NCBI GenBank assembly: GCA_039583875.1
Contig: CM077163.1
Location: forward strand, 230,384,646 to 230,448,645
DNA: 64,000 nucleotides
DNA from: Platanthera guangdongensis
Taxonomy: Eukaryota > Streptophyta > Magnoliopsida > Asparagales > Orchidaceae
Direction of reading: 5' to 3'
The notes beneath the pieces were generated by a model that worked only from the letters and a program-made list of their open reading frames with translations, had not been told where the DNA came from and did not search any database. Both the position numbers and the translations under genes were made by a program. Positions 1-12,178 of the stretch are shown piece by piece (within the stretch, counting starts at the first letter, position 1; every line of letters begins with the position of its first letter).

Positions 1-1969
1 GCTTGTCTTTGTGGGTTATGATGAGCGGAAGAAGCGATAGAAGTGTATGGATCCTGCGACAAGAAAGTTCGTTGTATCAAGAGACGTCTTTGATAAACTG
101 ACGTCGTATGGAGGTGGATCTGTTGAGCTGCAGGAGAGCAGGATTAATGAAGGGCAGAAAGAGACTGCTGAAGATCTTCAGGTGGAGCTGCCTGTGTCAC
201 TAGGAGCTTCAGGTGTGTCAAGCTCTGGGGCAGAGGCTTCTAGTTCAGGAAGTAGGGGGATCAACGCTCCAAGTGTGCCTGAGAATGGAGCTGATTTTGA
301 AGAAGCAGCGGAGGTGGTGAGCAAGGAGCAGACTCTTCGGAGATCGAATAGGACCATCAAGCCACCAGTTCGTTATTGCGAAGGAAACACGGTGAGCTTT
401 GTCTCTTGTTTCTTCGCAGGCACCCTGGATGAGCGGGAGCCTTCTAGCTTTAATGAAGTCACTGGAGTCAAAGATTGGGAAGATGCCATGGATGGGGAGA
501 TGGCTGCCCTCAAGAAGAATGAGACATGAGATCTTGTGTCCAAGGTTTATAGCGTTACTCTTGTGACTTGCAAGTGGGTATACAAGCTGAAGAAAAAAGC
601 GGATGGAAGCATTGAGCGGTACAAGGTGCGTCTTGTAGCTCGAGGCTTTTCACAACAGTACAGCGAAGACTATGAAGAGACGTTCAGTCTCGTGGCAAAG
701 ATGACTTCAGTACAGGTGGTGATGACCTTGGCGGTTTGTCAGGGATGGAAGATGTGGCAGCTATGCGTAAAGAATGTCTTTCTTTACGGGAAAATCGACA
801 AAGACATCTTCATGTATCAGCCACTGGGATATGTATCTGAAGAACATCCGGACTACATCTGCAAGCTCCGGAAAGCCCTCTATGGTTTGAAGCAGGCTAC
901 TCGAGCCTGGTATGAGAAGATTGCAGAATACCTCTAGTTCTGCGGTTACCTTGCTTCCAATTCAGACTCGAGCTTGTTCATCAAGAAGAAGGGGGAGCTT
1001 CTGGTCTTGGTGTTATTGTACGTGGATGATATGATCATCACGGGTAACTCCAAGGAGGAGGTAGCTAGGCTCAGGGCAGAGCTAGCTATTAGATTTGAGA
1101 TGAAGGACTTGAGTGAGCTCCACCACTTCCTTGGACTCAAGGTGGAGAGGAAAGAGAGCGACATACTCATGTCCTAGAAGGGCTATGCGGAACGGATCGT
1201 TCAGCGATTCGACATGCGGGAGGGGAAGAGTAACTCTACTCCTTTTTGATTCTGGCATCAAGCTTCGGCGGGATGAGGGGAGGATTCTTCCAGATCCTTT
1301 GGTGTTTCAGGCTCCGGTTGGGAATCTTATCTACTTGACGATTACAAGGTCAGACATTGCTTATGCGGTTGGCCGAGTAAGTCGGTATATGGCGGAACCC
1401 ATGAAGCCTCATCTGATGGCGGCAAGAAACATTCTGAAATATGTGAAGTCAACTTCTGATATGGGTCTCCTTTATGGGAGAGGCACGAGTTTTACTCTTT
1501 AAGAATACTCAGATGCTAATTATGGGGGAGATTCAGACGACCGAAAGTCAACATCCGGTTATGTCTTCACATGTGGATCAGCCGGTATTTCTTGGTGTAG
1601 CAAGAAACAAGACTCGGTGTCCGTCTCTACTACGGAAGCGGAGTACAAGGCTTCGGCCTTGGCAGCTCGGGTAGCCATCTGGCTCAGGAAACTAGTATAG
1701 GACGTCTATAAAGAAGTGCGCGGTCCAACTCTGTTTTGCGGTGACAAAGAAAGTGCCCTGAAACTGTTATTAATCCAGTTTGTCGCGCGCGGACCAAGCA
1801 TATAGAGATTGAGCACCAATTCATTCGAGAGAAGGTGTTGGAGGGATCTCTTATGGTGGAGCATGTGCGGAGTGAGAACAACATCGTGGACATCTTCACG
1901 AAGCCGCTGCCAAAGGTGTCATTTACACGGTTATGGGGACTGCTGGGCTTGGTCATCACTTCTCACTTC
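1..1969 (+). pseudogene. Ty1/copia pol pseudogene (integrase tail, RT, RNase H)
   Basis: The reading starts inside the integrase tail (FVGYDERKK, then RKFVVSRDVFD), passes the usual linker (RRSNRTIKPPVRY) and enters reverse transcriptase with the catalytic YVDD near 1021. RNase H follows (YSDANYGG near 1506, [16 protein letters not shown]), and then the tail IREKV...VDIFTKPLP. The frame is broken by in-frame stops at 38-40 (Trp to TAG), 527-529 (Trp to TGA), 935-937 and 1175-1177, and by a frameshift between about 1178 and 1310. Further shifts occur in RNase H. This is the 3' part of a Tork-like copia polyprotein cut by the window edge; it cannot make an enzyme. Confidence 0.93.
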
Positions 1970-1978
1970 AAGGAGGAG

Positions 1979-3433
1979 TGTTGAAAATTGTGAAGTGAAA
2001 GTGAGGGTTGATCAGGCAGACCGCGCGGCGTGGGCGGACAGTCTGGCGGACTGATGTTGCGGCTTGGGCGGTCTGATGTTGCGGCCTAGTGATGGAGACC
2101 AGCCTGTTCGACGTGTTGTTCTGCTGATGGCTGTTCCTTGAAGTAACCGTGCGAATAGGTGGTGTATCCGCAGGAGGAGGCGGACTCTTTCTGAGTTCGC
2201 GCAGTCCGTTTGTTGCGGACTGCTCTTGGAGTTCGCGAGTTCGGCTTCGGCTGTTGCTCTTGCTCCGGTGGAGCGGTTAGGTGTTAACCACGGAGTTCGC
2301 GTGTTGGCGGACTGTCTTGGGAGCTGGCGGACTGAGTTCTTGTCCGCCGAGCTCGCGAGAGAGTTTGGTTGGTTGCTGGACTTGGTCACAATCTGTAACA
2401 AGTCCAGGTTGATCGCAGAGTCCGCAATGTCCGCTGGTTGACCGGGCGGTTTGAGCCTGTTGGTCGTGGACTTGATGTTGCAGACTGGTGCGGTGTCCGC
2501 AGGGTGTGCGGACTGTTGGTGTCCGCTGCAGCATGCAGACTGGTGCGGAGTCCGCCGGGTTGCGGACTGACTTCTAGCCTTGGTGCCTGGCAGATTGGCT
2601 GGTGTTCGGCCTTGTTCATGCGGATTGGGCGGACTGTTTGGTGCTAGCTGCAAGCTGGGGTGGTGTCTGTATCCACTAGGGCGGTGACCACACTCCTCTC
2701 CGCGCCTATAAATAGGACCCCATGTCACATTAATAGTAACTGAATGAACAGTAAGTTGAGCGTGGGTTAATTGTTGCGACCTCGGATTTTCTGTCCACGC
2801 GGATTGAGAAGGTTAACTGGTTTGTTGTTTGCAGGTTGTGCGGCTAGCATTGAGAAGCCAGGAGTCTAGTTCTAACTGCGATCAGGGAACAGTGGAGCTT
2901 GCAGTTAATAATCGGCGGTTTTGCAGCAGGTCGCATTTGCGGCCGCCAGTCTTCTCTCCAACAATTTCAGTTCAATAACCTGTCCGCCGGTCTCGGCGGT
3001 CTCTTCTTTCGGTTCGGCAGCGGCTCTTGTTCGTGGACTCTGGCAGCTAGGCAACCTTTGCGGTTAGGTGGCTTGCAGATAGGGGACAAGGTGTTCGGCA
3101 AAATAACGGTTTGTCTGCGGACTTCGCGGACTCCGTAGATCAGTTTGTTGCAGCAGCGGCTTGGAGACCTCAGCGGTCTCAGCGTACTCGGCGGTCGCAG
3201 CTTTTGTCCGCCCGGCTTGTTTGTTGTTTTCTACTTCCTTATTACTTGACGAAATTATGTCTCGTCATGTATGTCTTGCATTGTAATGAAGATAGTTGTT
3301 AATACAAAACATTGTTGTTGTCCTCTATTTCATCAGGTTTATTGAGCTCAGTTTACGGTTGGAGTGTTCCTGCGCCTGGTTTCCGCTTTCCGCTTGATCA
3401 AGTTGTCAGCTTGATAGCTCTGAAAGTTTTTAC
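1979..3433 (+). mobile_element. Long terminal repeat of the copia element at 1-1978
   Basis: A polypurine tract (AAGGAGGAG, 1970-1978) precedes TGTTGAAAATTG, the expected start of a 3' LTR. A TATA box (TATAAATA, 2707-2714) lies in the middle. A tRNA-iMet-type primer-binding site begins at 3435, so the LTR ends just before it. The exact end is uncertain because the canonical CA is not preserved (it reads ACT). The first 650 bases are GC-rich and carry about ten copies of GCGGACT. No second copy of this LTR is present in the window. Confidence 0.7.
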
Positions 3434-3434
3434 T

Positions 3435-3446
3435 TGGTATCAGAGC
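3435..3446 (+). promoter_or_regulatory. Primer-binding site (tRNA-iMet type)
   Basis: TGGTATCAGAGC matches the complement of the 3' end of plant initiator tRNA-Met, the usual primer of copia elements. It directly follows the LTR, although that LTR also closes a pol region on its left. Only about 30 bases of leader follow before an unrelated RNase H fragment. Confidence 0.8.
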
Positions 3447-3477
3447 TATCTCTTGATTATCTTGTGGAATTTCAACA

Positions 3478-4092
3478 GACATTGCATTTGTCGTCCATGT
3501 GCTGAGTCAGTTTGTGAGTGCTCCCACAACTGTTCACTATGCTCACTTGTTGCGTGTCCTCTGATATTTCCGTGCTACTATGACTCGCGACCTATTCTAC
3601 CCCCGCAGCAGTTTTCTCCAGTTACAGGCTTTTTTTGATGCTACATGGGTCAGTGATCCTGTTGATCATCGTTTTGTCACCGGTTATTGTCTCTTCTTGA
3701 GCTTTTCACTCATTGCTTGGAAATTCAAGAAGCAGACCAACATTTCTCGTTCTAGCACAGAAGCAGAGCTCTGTGCCATGACCACTATAGCTGAGGATAT
3801 TATCTGGCTTCGTTGGTTGTTTGTTCATTGTTGATCTTGGCGCTGCTCCTTCTGGTCCTACCATTCTCTATTGTGACAACACGGAGCCATCCAGATTATC
3901 CTGAATCCAACCAAGCACATTGGTGTTGATGCTTTCTTTCTTTGTGATCAATACATTCAGGGTACTCTTGTTCCTCATTATGTTCCCACCGAGCGTCAGC
4001 TTGCCGATTTACTCACAATCTCAGACTCGCGCTCAGCGGAAGTTTCTTCTCTCCAAATTCTCGGGGTACGATCCTCTGAATTTGAGGGAGGG
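3478..4092 (+). pseudogene. Ty1/copia RNase H fragment of a second element
   Basis: Translation gives the end of a copia RT/RNase H region: APTTVHYAHLLRVL, then FFDATWVSDPVDHRF, IAWKFKKQTNISRSSTEAEL and HYVPTERQLADL. Frame changes occur near 3600, 3835 and 4020, and an in-frame stop follows LLRVL. It finishes at a polypurine stretch (TTTGAGGGAGGG, 4081-4092) followed by TGTTAGATG, which starts a different LTR from that at 1979. It therefore comes from another copia family and has lost gag, protease, integrase and most of RT. Confidence 0.85.
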
Positions 4093-4700
4093 TGTTAGAT
4101 GTGCCATATATAAAGAGTGAACCGGGTTCATGCTTGACCTGCAATAGGTCTTCCATCACCCTCAGGTAACAGATGGCTCCTTCTACAGTGGATTCAAGCT
4201 TCATCTTGTTAAATGATCTGTGTAAATTGGTTTTAGGGAGGCAGATATAAGCGGAGGTGATCACTTATGCTGAATGTGGAATGATGCTGGTTAGCCTTTC
4301 TCGAGGCTTGAATTTTTGAGTTGAGAAAAGGATACACCTTTGATGGCTCCTTCTACTGCATATATAAGTTTCTTCTTGGCTGAACCACATAATTCTCTCT
4401 TGCATTTTTCTTGGCTAAATTTTCAAAATGAGGTGTTGTTACCATCTAGCGAGCGTCTCACGAGTTGGTGGAGGTTGTTATCTTAGCCTGAGAGTTAACT
4501 ACACACACAATCGAAATTTAATGTTGCGATTGTCCTCCACATCATCAACATTGTCGAAAAAAATGTTATTGCCAGGAACTAAAATTTAAAGTTAGCAGCA
4601 CTCTAGGTGGTGGGAACCTATGAAGGCCATGCAGACTAAACTTCATTACTTGGACAAATAAAATTTTATTGGATCAACATGGCAAAGAAATTATGTAAAT
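4093..4700 (+). mobile_element. Probable 3' LTR remnant of the second copia fragment
   Basis: It starts with TGTTAGATGTG directly after the purine tract and has a TATA-like ATATATAAA near 4107. I could not find its right end, a second copy or a target duplication. The right limit given is a guess; the sequence fades into AT-rich DNA. Confidence 0.4.
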
Positions 4701-4782
4701 GATCAAGAAAAATTTCTCCCAAAAGCCTTTCAGGCTAACAATATTGCTTGATAGAAGAGTTCTCTTTTTAATCGCGCATTTA

Positions 4783-5030
4783 GGCTCCGTTTTGGCAGGG
4801 TATTTTTTCTCCGGTGAGTTTGGACAAAAATGTCACCGTCATAAAATGTATGTTTGGCATGACAATGGTTATGAGTTATGACTTCCACCAAGAAAAGAAA
4901 ACAAGTTTTGAAAAGAAAACTTGTTTTGAACATAAAAGTGGATGAAGTTCCTTCGGCGATGGTTGGCATTCACGAACGACAGCCCATAACCACCGTGTTC
5001 ATGACCGCCACCTCTGCACCAAACGGAGCC
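4783..5030. mobile_element. Harbinger-like MITE, copy 1
   Basis: The element is 248 bp with terminal inverted repeats: GGCTCCGTTTTGG on the left and CCAAACGGAGCC on the right. It is flanked by TTA (4780-4782) and TTT (5031-5033), consistent with a decayed 3-bp TTA duplication. The right half resembles the copies at 6917-6987 and 24543-24723 (CACGAACGAC, GCCACC..TGC). No coding capacity is seen, so it is non-autonomous. Confidence 0.75.
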
Positions 5031-5775
5031 TTTGTGAACCTGTTATATTGATACTTGAGTTGATCTTTTCAAATCTCACGCTACTCTTGGGCTAGACATA
5101 GGAAAGAAGAACTACTTGAACCACCCTTTTGAATTATCATTGTTGTGGATCAACTACTGCTATTTCTAATTTAATAGATTACGCTCGTCTTAGCTTGGGA
5201 GTCAATCGAATTTGTGCATGCAGACAAAATAGAGTTCACAACAGAACTTCGAAAAATTTGGGAAGGGAAAAAACCACAGGGTCTAACCTTGTTTGGAAAA
5301 ATCCACTAGTGATACTTTGAGTACAAGATAAAGGTTTTCAGCGAGGATGACAACTTACCGATCATTCGAAGAGCGGCGTACATGTATTAGAAATGATTGA
5401 AAATGATTTCCATAATTTGAATGGAAACTAACTATTTGAAAAATTGACCTCAAATAATTAAGATAAGACTATTGATAATGACAACTAAGTTTTAACATCT
5501 CATAAACATTAGGTAGGAATTGAGCGCAAAATGAGGTTCCATAAAACTGACTTCAAATAGTCAGAATACTGCTAATAATAATAATGTCTTAAAAGCCATA
5601 GATTTTTAATATTTTTTTTTGTATTAATATTCTAGAGAGATTCAGAGTACTAGTATCAGATTAGCCATCTTTTCTGCATTTTCCAAAGACTATTCCATTG
5701 AGAAAGCAGGGACCTGCTATTCTTTCAAACAGTGCTCCTTTTCTTAAGTTACTCATGCAGGTCTTCGATTGCAAA
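5031..5775. other. AT-rich spacer upstream of the DHDPS copy
   Basis: I see no gene, repeat or convincing exon here. The part just before 5776 could hold an intron/exon edge (a CAG at 5758-5760), but nothing resembling the transit peptide of plant DHDPS. Confidence 0.5.
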
Positions 5776-6690
5776 AAGTCCCTAAGACTAATCACTGCTG
5801 TTAAAACGCCCTATCTAGCCAACAGAATATTTGATCTTGAAGTTTATGACTGCATGATCCACACGCAGATAGCCAATGGCGTCGAAGGTGTGGTGGTCGG
5901 AGGAACAACCGGTGAAGGCCGTCTCATGAGTTGGGACGAAAACATAATGCTCATAGCTCGCACCATCACTTTCTTCGGTTCTTCCCTCAAAGTGATCGGC
6001 TGCACAGGAAGCAACTCGACCACAGAGGCGATTCGCGCGACCGAACAGGGCTTCGCTGTCGGCATCGACGCATTGCTCCCGGTTAATCCCTACTACGGAA
6101 AAACATCGATGTGTGGTCTGGCTTCCCATTTCGAGAGCTTAGTTTCAATAGGTCCAGCCATCATTTACAATGTGCTTTCTAGGACTGGACAGGATATTCC
6201 TCTCCCCGTAATTTATTCCAATGCGGGAAACCCGAACATGGTCCGTGTCAAGTAATGTTCGGGGATCCATCGCATCCAAGACTACACGGCTAATGGGTTG
6301 GCGATATGGAGCGGCAACGATCGCGACTGTCATGATGCCAGGTGGACGAGCGGAGCAGCTGGAGTTATATCAGTCGCTGCGAATCTTATACGGGGATTGA
6401 TGTGCAAGCTTATGTTTGAGAATGTGAATCCGTCGTTAAACACAAAGTTGATGCGGCTGTTTGATTGGCTGTTTGCCGAACCAAATCCAATTGGGCTTAA
6501 CACTGCATTGGCTCAGCTCGGCGTAGCAAGGCCTATATTCAGGCTGCCTTATGTTCCTCTCCCGATCGAGAAAAGGACGAGTTTTGTTCAAATAGTGGAG
6601 GAAATTGGGAAGCTGAATTTTGTCGGGGGGAAGGACATGGAAGTGCTCGAGGATGATGATTTTATTCTGTTACCTCGTTATTGGTATTAG
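5776..6690 (+). pseudogene. DHDPS: Dihydrodipicolinate synthase (DHDPS) copy with one nonsense codon
   Basis: DHDPS condenses pyruvate with aspartate semialdehyde, the first committed step of plastid lysine synthesis. The copy reads about 305 residues in one frame from [14 protein letters not shown] to [12 protein letters not shown]. Visible family motifs are GGTTGEG (substrate loop), [18 protein letters not shown] (catalytic Tyr and Arg kept; Pro of YNVPSR changed to Leu), [19 protein letters not shown] and RLPYVPLP. The codon directly after the Schiff-base lysine (VRVK, 6250-6252) is TAA at 6253-6255, where the family has Glu. There are no introns and no recognisable transit peptide. It is probably a retrocopy or decayed duplicate; a sequencing error or very recent loss is possible because no frameshift is present. 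Confidence 0.9.
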
Positions 6691-6913
6691 TATTCTGTTA
6701 TTACATTCATTATCATGCAATTTAATCAATACTATTGAGTTCAAGTTTGGCTGCATTCATTATCATATTTTCTTCTATTTTCATCAGCAATCATATTTTC
6801 TTCCTATTTTATCAATCTGCAGCTAAAAATACCAAGCAAGTCATTTGATTTTTCTCATCAGATGGAAGATTAGGGTTACTGAGTGAAGCAAGAGAAGATG
6901 TTCACTATGAATA
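6691..6913. other. AT-rich 3' flank of the DHDPS copy
   Basis: T-rich sequence with repeated CATTCATTATCAT. I see no gene and no clear poly(A) tail that would prove retroposition. Confidence 0.4.
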
Positions 6914-6916
6914 TTA

Positions 6917-6987
6917 GGTCCGGCATTCACGAACGACGGTTCGTAACCGGCGCGTTCATGACTGCCACCACCGTGCCAAATGGAGCC
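6917..6987. mobile_element. Harbinger-like MITE, 71-bp deletion copy
   Basis: It begins GGTCCGGCATTCACGAACG and ends GTGCCAAATGGAGCC, with perfect TTA duplications at 6914-6916 and 6988-6990. It matches the right part of the 248-bp copy at 4783-5030 and keeps only a few bases of the left end. Confidence 0.75.
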
Positions 6988-6990
6988 TTA

Positions 6991-7210
6991 GATTTGCAGG
7001 ATCTCATTTATGACGGTGGTCTTAACTCTTAACACCTGATGTTAAACTGATTATTTGCAGTTTGAAATGTGAAAATACAGCAGGTAAATAAAGGAATATA
7101 TATTGCTGGAATTACTTTGAAAATCCCTTATTTGAAGTGGCATAAGGATTTAGATCATAAATCCTACTTCATGGAGAATTTATAATATAAAACTACAGAA
7201 ATTAACAATA
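6991..7210. other. AT-rich spacer
   Basis: Nothing recognisable; it ends at the GTATT target site of the next copia element. Confidence 0.4.
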
Positions 7211-7215
7211 GTATT

Positions 7216-7389
7216 TGTTGAGAGAGCCCAAAGCTTGTATGTATTATTTCCGTATGTAAATACAAGGAGAGAATACAAATATATAGGAGAGAAGAGAGAA
7301 GAATAAATCCTATACATGATGTGGGACTAAAGAAGGAGGAAGAAAAAATAGGCCATTAAATGGGCCTTTTTACATGGGCTTTTCTAATA
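7216..7389 (-). repeat. 3' LTR of the minus-strand copia element
   Basis: 174 bp, one visible difference from its partner at 12196-12369. The polyprotein stop codon (7370-7372) lies inside this LTR, so the last residues of pol are LTR-encoded. Confidence 0.93.
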
Positions 7390-10300
7390 CTCCCCCGCAA
7401 GCTGGAGCGTACAAGTCGTATGCGCCAAGCTTGGATAGGCACTGATAGAAGAGGGTACTAGGAAGAGCTTTGGTGAAGATGTCGGCAACCTGTTCAGTAC
7501 CCGGAACGTGCTTGAGCTCGATCTTCTTCATGTGGACTTTCTCTCGGATGAAATGACAATCTACCTCGATATGCTTCGTTCTTTCATGGAAGACCGGGTT
7601 TTTGGCAATATGTATGGCAGCTTGACTGTCACAAAGGAGGAGAGCAGGAGAAGGTAGTTTAACTCCAAGGTCGGTAAGGAGACTCTCAATCCATGTGAGT
7701 TCAGAGACCACAGCAGCCATTGCCCGATATTCTGCTTCGGCTGAGGATCGAGCAACCACTGCTTGTTTCTTGCTTCGCCAAGTAATCAGATGTCCTCCAA
7801 AATATGTACAAAACTCGCTAGTAGATCGTCGATCGTCGAGGGAGCCAGCGTAGTCGGCATCAGAGTATGCCACTAGTGTAGGAATGGAGGATGAGGTTTT
7901 GTATACAAGTCCTTGGCCAGGAGCTGTCTTAAGATATCTGAGAATGCGTTCCACAGCCTGGAGATGAGAGCTTCGAGGAGAGTGCATATAGCGACTCACA
8001 AGTCCCACAGCAAAAGATATATCAGGTCTTGTAACTGTTAGGTAGATAAGCTTCCCAACTAAACGACGGTAATATTCGGGATTTGGTAGAAGCGAATCAG
8101 AATCTGAGCCCTGAGCACATATTTTGTGATTTGCATCCATGGGAGTGTTAATAGTTTGCAACCAGAGTAGCCTGCATCATGAAGGAGATCCAGGCAATAT
8201 TTGCGCTGAGAGAGAACCAATCCATCTGACCGTCTGGCCACTTCCAGACCGAGGAAGTACCGAAGAGGACCCAGATCTTTAGTTTGGAAGACGGAGCTCA
8301 GATGTAGCTTAACGGCCTGTATGCCGTCCAAGTCACTGCCAGTAATAATGATGTCGTCGACATATACCAACAGGAGAACCGTACCAGTGGCCTGGTGACG
8401 AGTAAACAATGAGAAGTCAGCCGAGCTGCGAGTGAAGCCAACGTCCCGGAGCGCTTTGCTGAACTTGTCGAACCATGCCCGAGGGGATTGTTTGAGACCA
8501 TATAGAGATTTGAGAAGATGACAAACCCGTGACTCCCCCGTGGTCTCAAACCCGGGAGGTTGTTGCATGTAAAGCGTTTCCTGAAGGTCGCCGTTCAGGA
8601 AAGCGTTCTTGACGTCGAGTTGAAACAAGGGCCACTGGCGATGGACAGCCACAGAGAGGAGAATGCGGACTGTGTTGAGCTTAGCGACCGGAGAGAAGGT
8701 CTCGTCATAGTCCAGCCCCGGTTGCTGGGTGAAACCACGAGCAACCAACCGAGCTTTGAGGCGATCAATGGTCCCATCAGGAGCATGTTTAATGACGAAA
8801 ACCCATTTGCACCCAACGGGTTTCTGGCCGGGAGGAAGGGGCACCAGGGTCCAAGTCTGGTTGGCCCAAAGAGCAGCCATCTCCTCTTCCATAGCCGCAC
8901 GCCACCCAGGATGTTGAAGAGCGTCCTGGACAGAAGTAGGAATAGAGACCGAGGAGAGCGAAGTAGCCAAGGCCTGTAGAGGTGGAGAGAGGCGATGGAG
9001 AGAAACATAGTCCGCCAGTGGATGAGCGGTAGAGGCCGACACCGGAGCAGCAGAACACGGAGAAGCCGAGGTCGAAGCCGACTGCAGAGGAGCAACGGGA
9101 GGAAGAGGGCGACGAGCATAGACCCGAATAACTGGGGGTCGAGGAGGGTCAATGGTGGGAGGAGGCGGAGGGAGGGTGGGAGGTGAGTGGACGTGGATCA
9201 CCGGCCGGGGAAGGGAGGGTGTGGTAGTAGGTGGTGGGAGAAGTGGTGGCAACGGAGGAGGGAAGAAGGGTTGATCCTCCCGGAAAGTAACATCAGCCGA
9301 AACAGAGACCTTCCGGGTGAGCGGAGAGTAGCAAACATAGCCCTTTTGGGTACGCCGACAAAAATGTGTTTGGCCGCACGGGGATCCAGTTTGTCAAGAG
9401 GGGGGCCCAGTTTATGGACAAAGCAGGTACAGCCAAAGACCCGGGGGGTGAGGGGGAAGGCGGGTGTGGAGGGAAAAAGAAGGCTGAAGGGTGTAGCGTT
9501 GTGGAGAACGGGAGAGGGGAGACGGTTGATAAGAAAACATGCTGTGGAGACCGCAAAGTTCCAGAAGACTTTGGGAACGTGCATGTGAAGCATGAGAGAG
9601 CGAGCCACATCGAGCAAGTGGCGGTTCTTGCGTTCAGCGACCCCGTTTTGTTGAGGGGTGTAGGGACAAGAGGTCTGGTGAACAATACCGAAGTTTGCGC
9701 AGAGAGTGGCAAACTCGTGGCTAGTGTATTCCCGAGCATTATCAGAGCGGAAAGTTTTAATGGTGGTAGAGAATTGCGTGCGAGTCTCTAACACAAACGC
9801 CTGAAAGACACGCGGAAGCTCAGAGCGATCATGCAGGAGATACAACCAAGTAGTACGAGAGTAATCATCAATAAATGTTATAAAATAACGATAACCAGAA
9901 ATGCTAGGGACTTTATAGGGGCCCCAAATATCCGAATGTATTAAATCAAAGGGAGCTGAGCTCCTAGTACAATGAGCTGGAAAAGAAGAGCGAGGCTGTT
10001 TGCCAATAATACAAGAATCACATTGAAAAGCAGGAAGAGAAATGTCTGGAAGCGCCTTCTGGAGGATAGGTAGAGGGGCATGCCCAAGCCGGCAATGCCA
10101 ATCAGACGAGGAAACGGAGGAAAGGGATGTGGGAGAGACATCGAGGAGGTAAAGCCCGTTCTGCAGCCGACCCCTACCAATGGTAATCCGCGTCTGCCGA
10201 TCCTGTATCAAAAAACCAGAAGAGGTGAAGGTGATAAAGCAATTCATATCAGTAGTAAGACGACCAACAGAGAGTAAATGAAAAGGCGAGGCCGGCACAT

Positions 10301-11498
10301 AAAGAACGGAGCGAAGAGAGAGAGAGAGAGGAAGGAGGAGGTCCGCGCAGCCGGAGACCGGGACAAGCGCACCATTGGCCACAGTAATAGACGGGGGGTG
10401 AGCAGCAGTAGAGAACTGGGGCGGCCGCATGGAAGTGATGTGGTGGGTGGCTCCCGAATCCAGTATCCAGCGAGAGCTGGAAGAGAGACAGGCAGTACCT
10501 GCAGCGGAGGTGGAGACAATACCTGCATGGGAGGTGGAGGCATGGGAAGCAGAAGGGGGGTTGAGGAGCCCCTGGAGTTGTTGCAGCTGTAGGCGAAGAG
10601 CCTCAAGATCCGTACCAGTCGGAGGAGAGCTATCGGTAACAGCAGCAGTAGGCGGGCGAGGGGGGTAGCCATGTTTCTTGTGACAAACGGCTTCAGTATG
10701 GCCATCCCGGCCGCAGTAGGTGCACTTGGGCCGTCCGCGGCCACCACGGCCCCGCCCACGGGAGCCCGTACGGCCACCCCGAGGAAAGGAGGGTTGTGGG
10801 AGTAAAGGAGGAAGGGCCTGCTGAAGAAGGGCCGGCGAGGGTGGTGCAGGAGCCTCCGGAGGAGGTGGTACGCGAAGTAACATCGAGCAGACATCAGAGA
10901 AAGAAGGGGTATTGGGTGAAGCCAGAACCTGGGCCCGAATACTATGTAGGTGTGGCGGGACGCGAGCCATAATCATAGCAATACAAACAGCCTCCTTCTG
11001 GGCGCGTTGGGCAGCGAGATCAGTAGTCGCGGGCTGGTGCTGAATCCAGGCTTCCGTGAGAGTTTTAGCACGGGCCACGAAGGAGGTCATGTCCAGAGCT
11101 TTGCCAACATCCAAGGCCTGAAGATCAGTGAGGATGTCGAAAAGGTGTTGAAGGCTGTCCTTTCCAGAGTACAGCGAATGAAGTTCATCCCACATGGCTT
11201 TAGCAGTCTCATGATACATGATCATCTGGTACGGCTCACCCTCGACTGAGTTCAGGATCCAGGTCTGGACACGGCCGTCATTGCGGAGCCAATCATCAGT
11301 AGACGGAGTTGGTGGGCCCTGGGTAAGGTGACGGGCAAGGCCCTTGGCCTGTAAGACCCGGCGGATAGAGTGGACCCAGGGAATGAAATTAGCCTTGCCA
11401 GAGAGAGAAATAGTAGTGATCCGAAGCTCATCCCGGAGTTCGAGAGGAGCCACGCGGTCGGCAGGGGGTTGAGCGGTAGTGGAGTCGATGGAGGACAT
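7370..11498 (-). pseudogene. Copia gag-pol polyprotein with two frameshifts
   Basis: I place the start at the Met at 11498 (MSSIDSTTAQ). The longer open frame upstream lies in leader repeats. Order of domains: UBN2-type gag; one zinc knuckle (CTYCGRDGHTEAVC); protease (WILDSGATHH); integrase zinc region (CRLGHAP..CDSCIIGK) and catalytic core with all three acidic positions visible (HSDIWGP, RSDNARE, NGVAERKNR); reverse transcriptase (YVDDIIITGSD); RNase H (YSDADYAGS, SSAEAEYRAM); and the tail VADIFTKAL. The frame shifts once near 9350, after integrase, and once near 8160, between RT and RNase H. No stop was seen inside the three frame blocks. The copy is therefore probably inactive, though its domains are well kept. 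Confidence 0.93.
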
Positions 11499-11559
11499 GG
11501 CGACTGAAAAGCAGCAGGGCGCGGCCTGGAGAGAACAACCCGCAGCGGTCTGGAGGTCG

Positions 11560-12178
11560 CGGCGGTCTGGAGGTCGCGGCGGGCTGGAGGCCGCGGCGGT
11601 CTGGAGATCGCGGCGAGTTGAGTGAGGCCGCGGCGAACAGGAGCAGTCCGCGACAGAGGCCGCGGCGAACTGGGGCAGGTCGCAGCAGCGGACAGGAGCA
11701 GTCCGCAAGAGGTCGCGGCGAACCGTGGGCAGGTCGCTGGAAGAGGAGCACAGCGGAAACAAGCAGAGCTCGCAGCGGACAGGAGCAGTCCGCAAGGGAA
11801 GGCGGAGAGAGAGAGTCCGCGAGCAGAGGCTCGAGCGGACAAAAAAAGGAGCGAGCTAGAGGGGGGGCAGTCCGCGAGCAAGGAGGCTCGAGCGGATACA
11901 AGCAGAGCCCGCAGCGAGCGAGAGAGAGAAGCTAAAGGGAGCAGTCCGCGAGCAACGAGGCTCGAGCGGATACAAGCGGAGCCCGCAGCGGACAAGAAGG
12001 AGCAGTCCGCGAGCAGGGAGGCTCGAGCGGATACAAGCAGAGCCCGCAGCGAGAGAGAGAAGCTAGAGGTAGCAGTCCGCGAGCAGAGAGACTCGAGCGG
12101 ATACAAGCAGAGCCCGCAGCGGACAGGAATGATTGTCCGGAGCGGATGGAGAGAAGGGGCAGTCCGCGGCTAGACGCA
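11560..12178 (-). repeat. Degenerate tandem repeats in the copia 5' leader
   Basis: Between the primer-binding site and gag the leader consists of degenerate GC-rich units of about 60-75 bp. Each has AGTCCGCGAGCA, GGCTCGAGCGGATACAAGC and AGCCCGCAGCG in order, and purine runs (GAGAGAGAGAAGC) occur in several. Open frames across this block in several phases are by-products of the repeat. Confidence 0.8.

Noticed and set aside
2012..2728. 238-residue minus-strand frame
   Set aside because: It lies in a GC-rich LTR with repeated GCGGACT; composition is Ser/Thr/Arg/Pro-rich without any domain.
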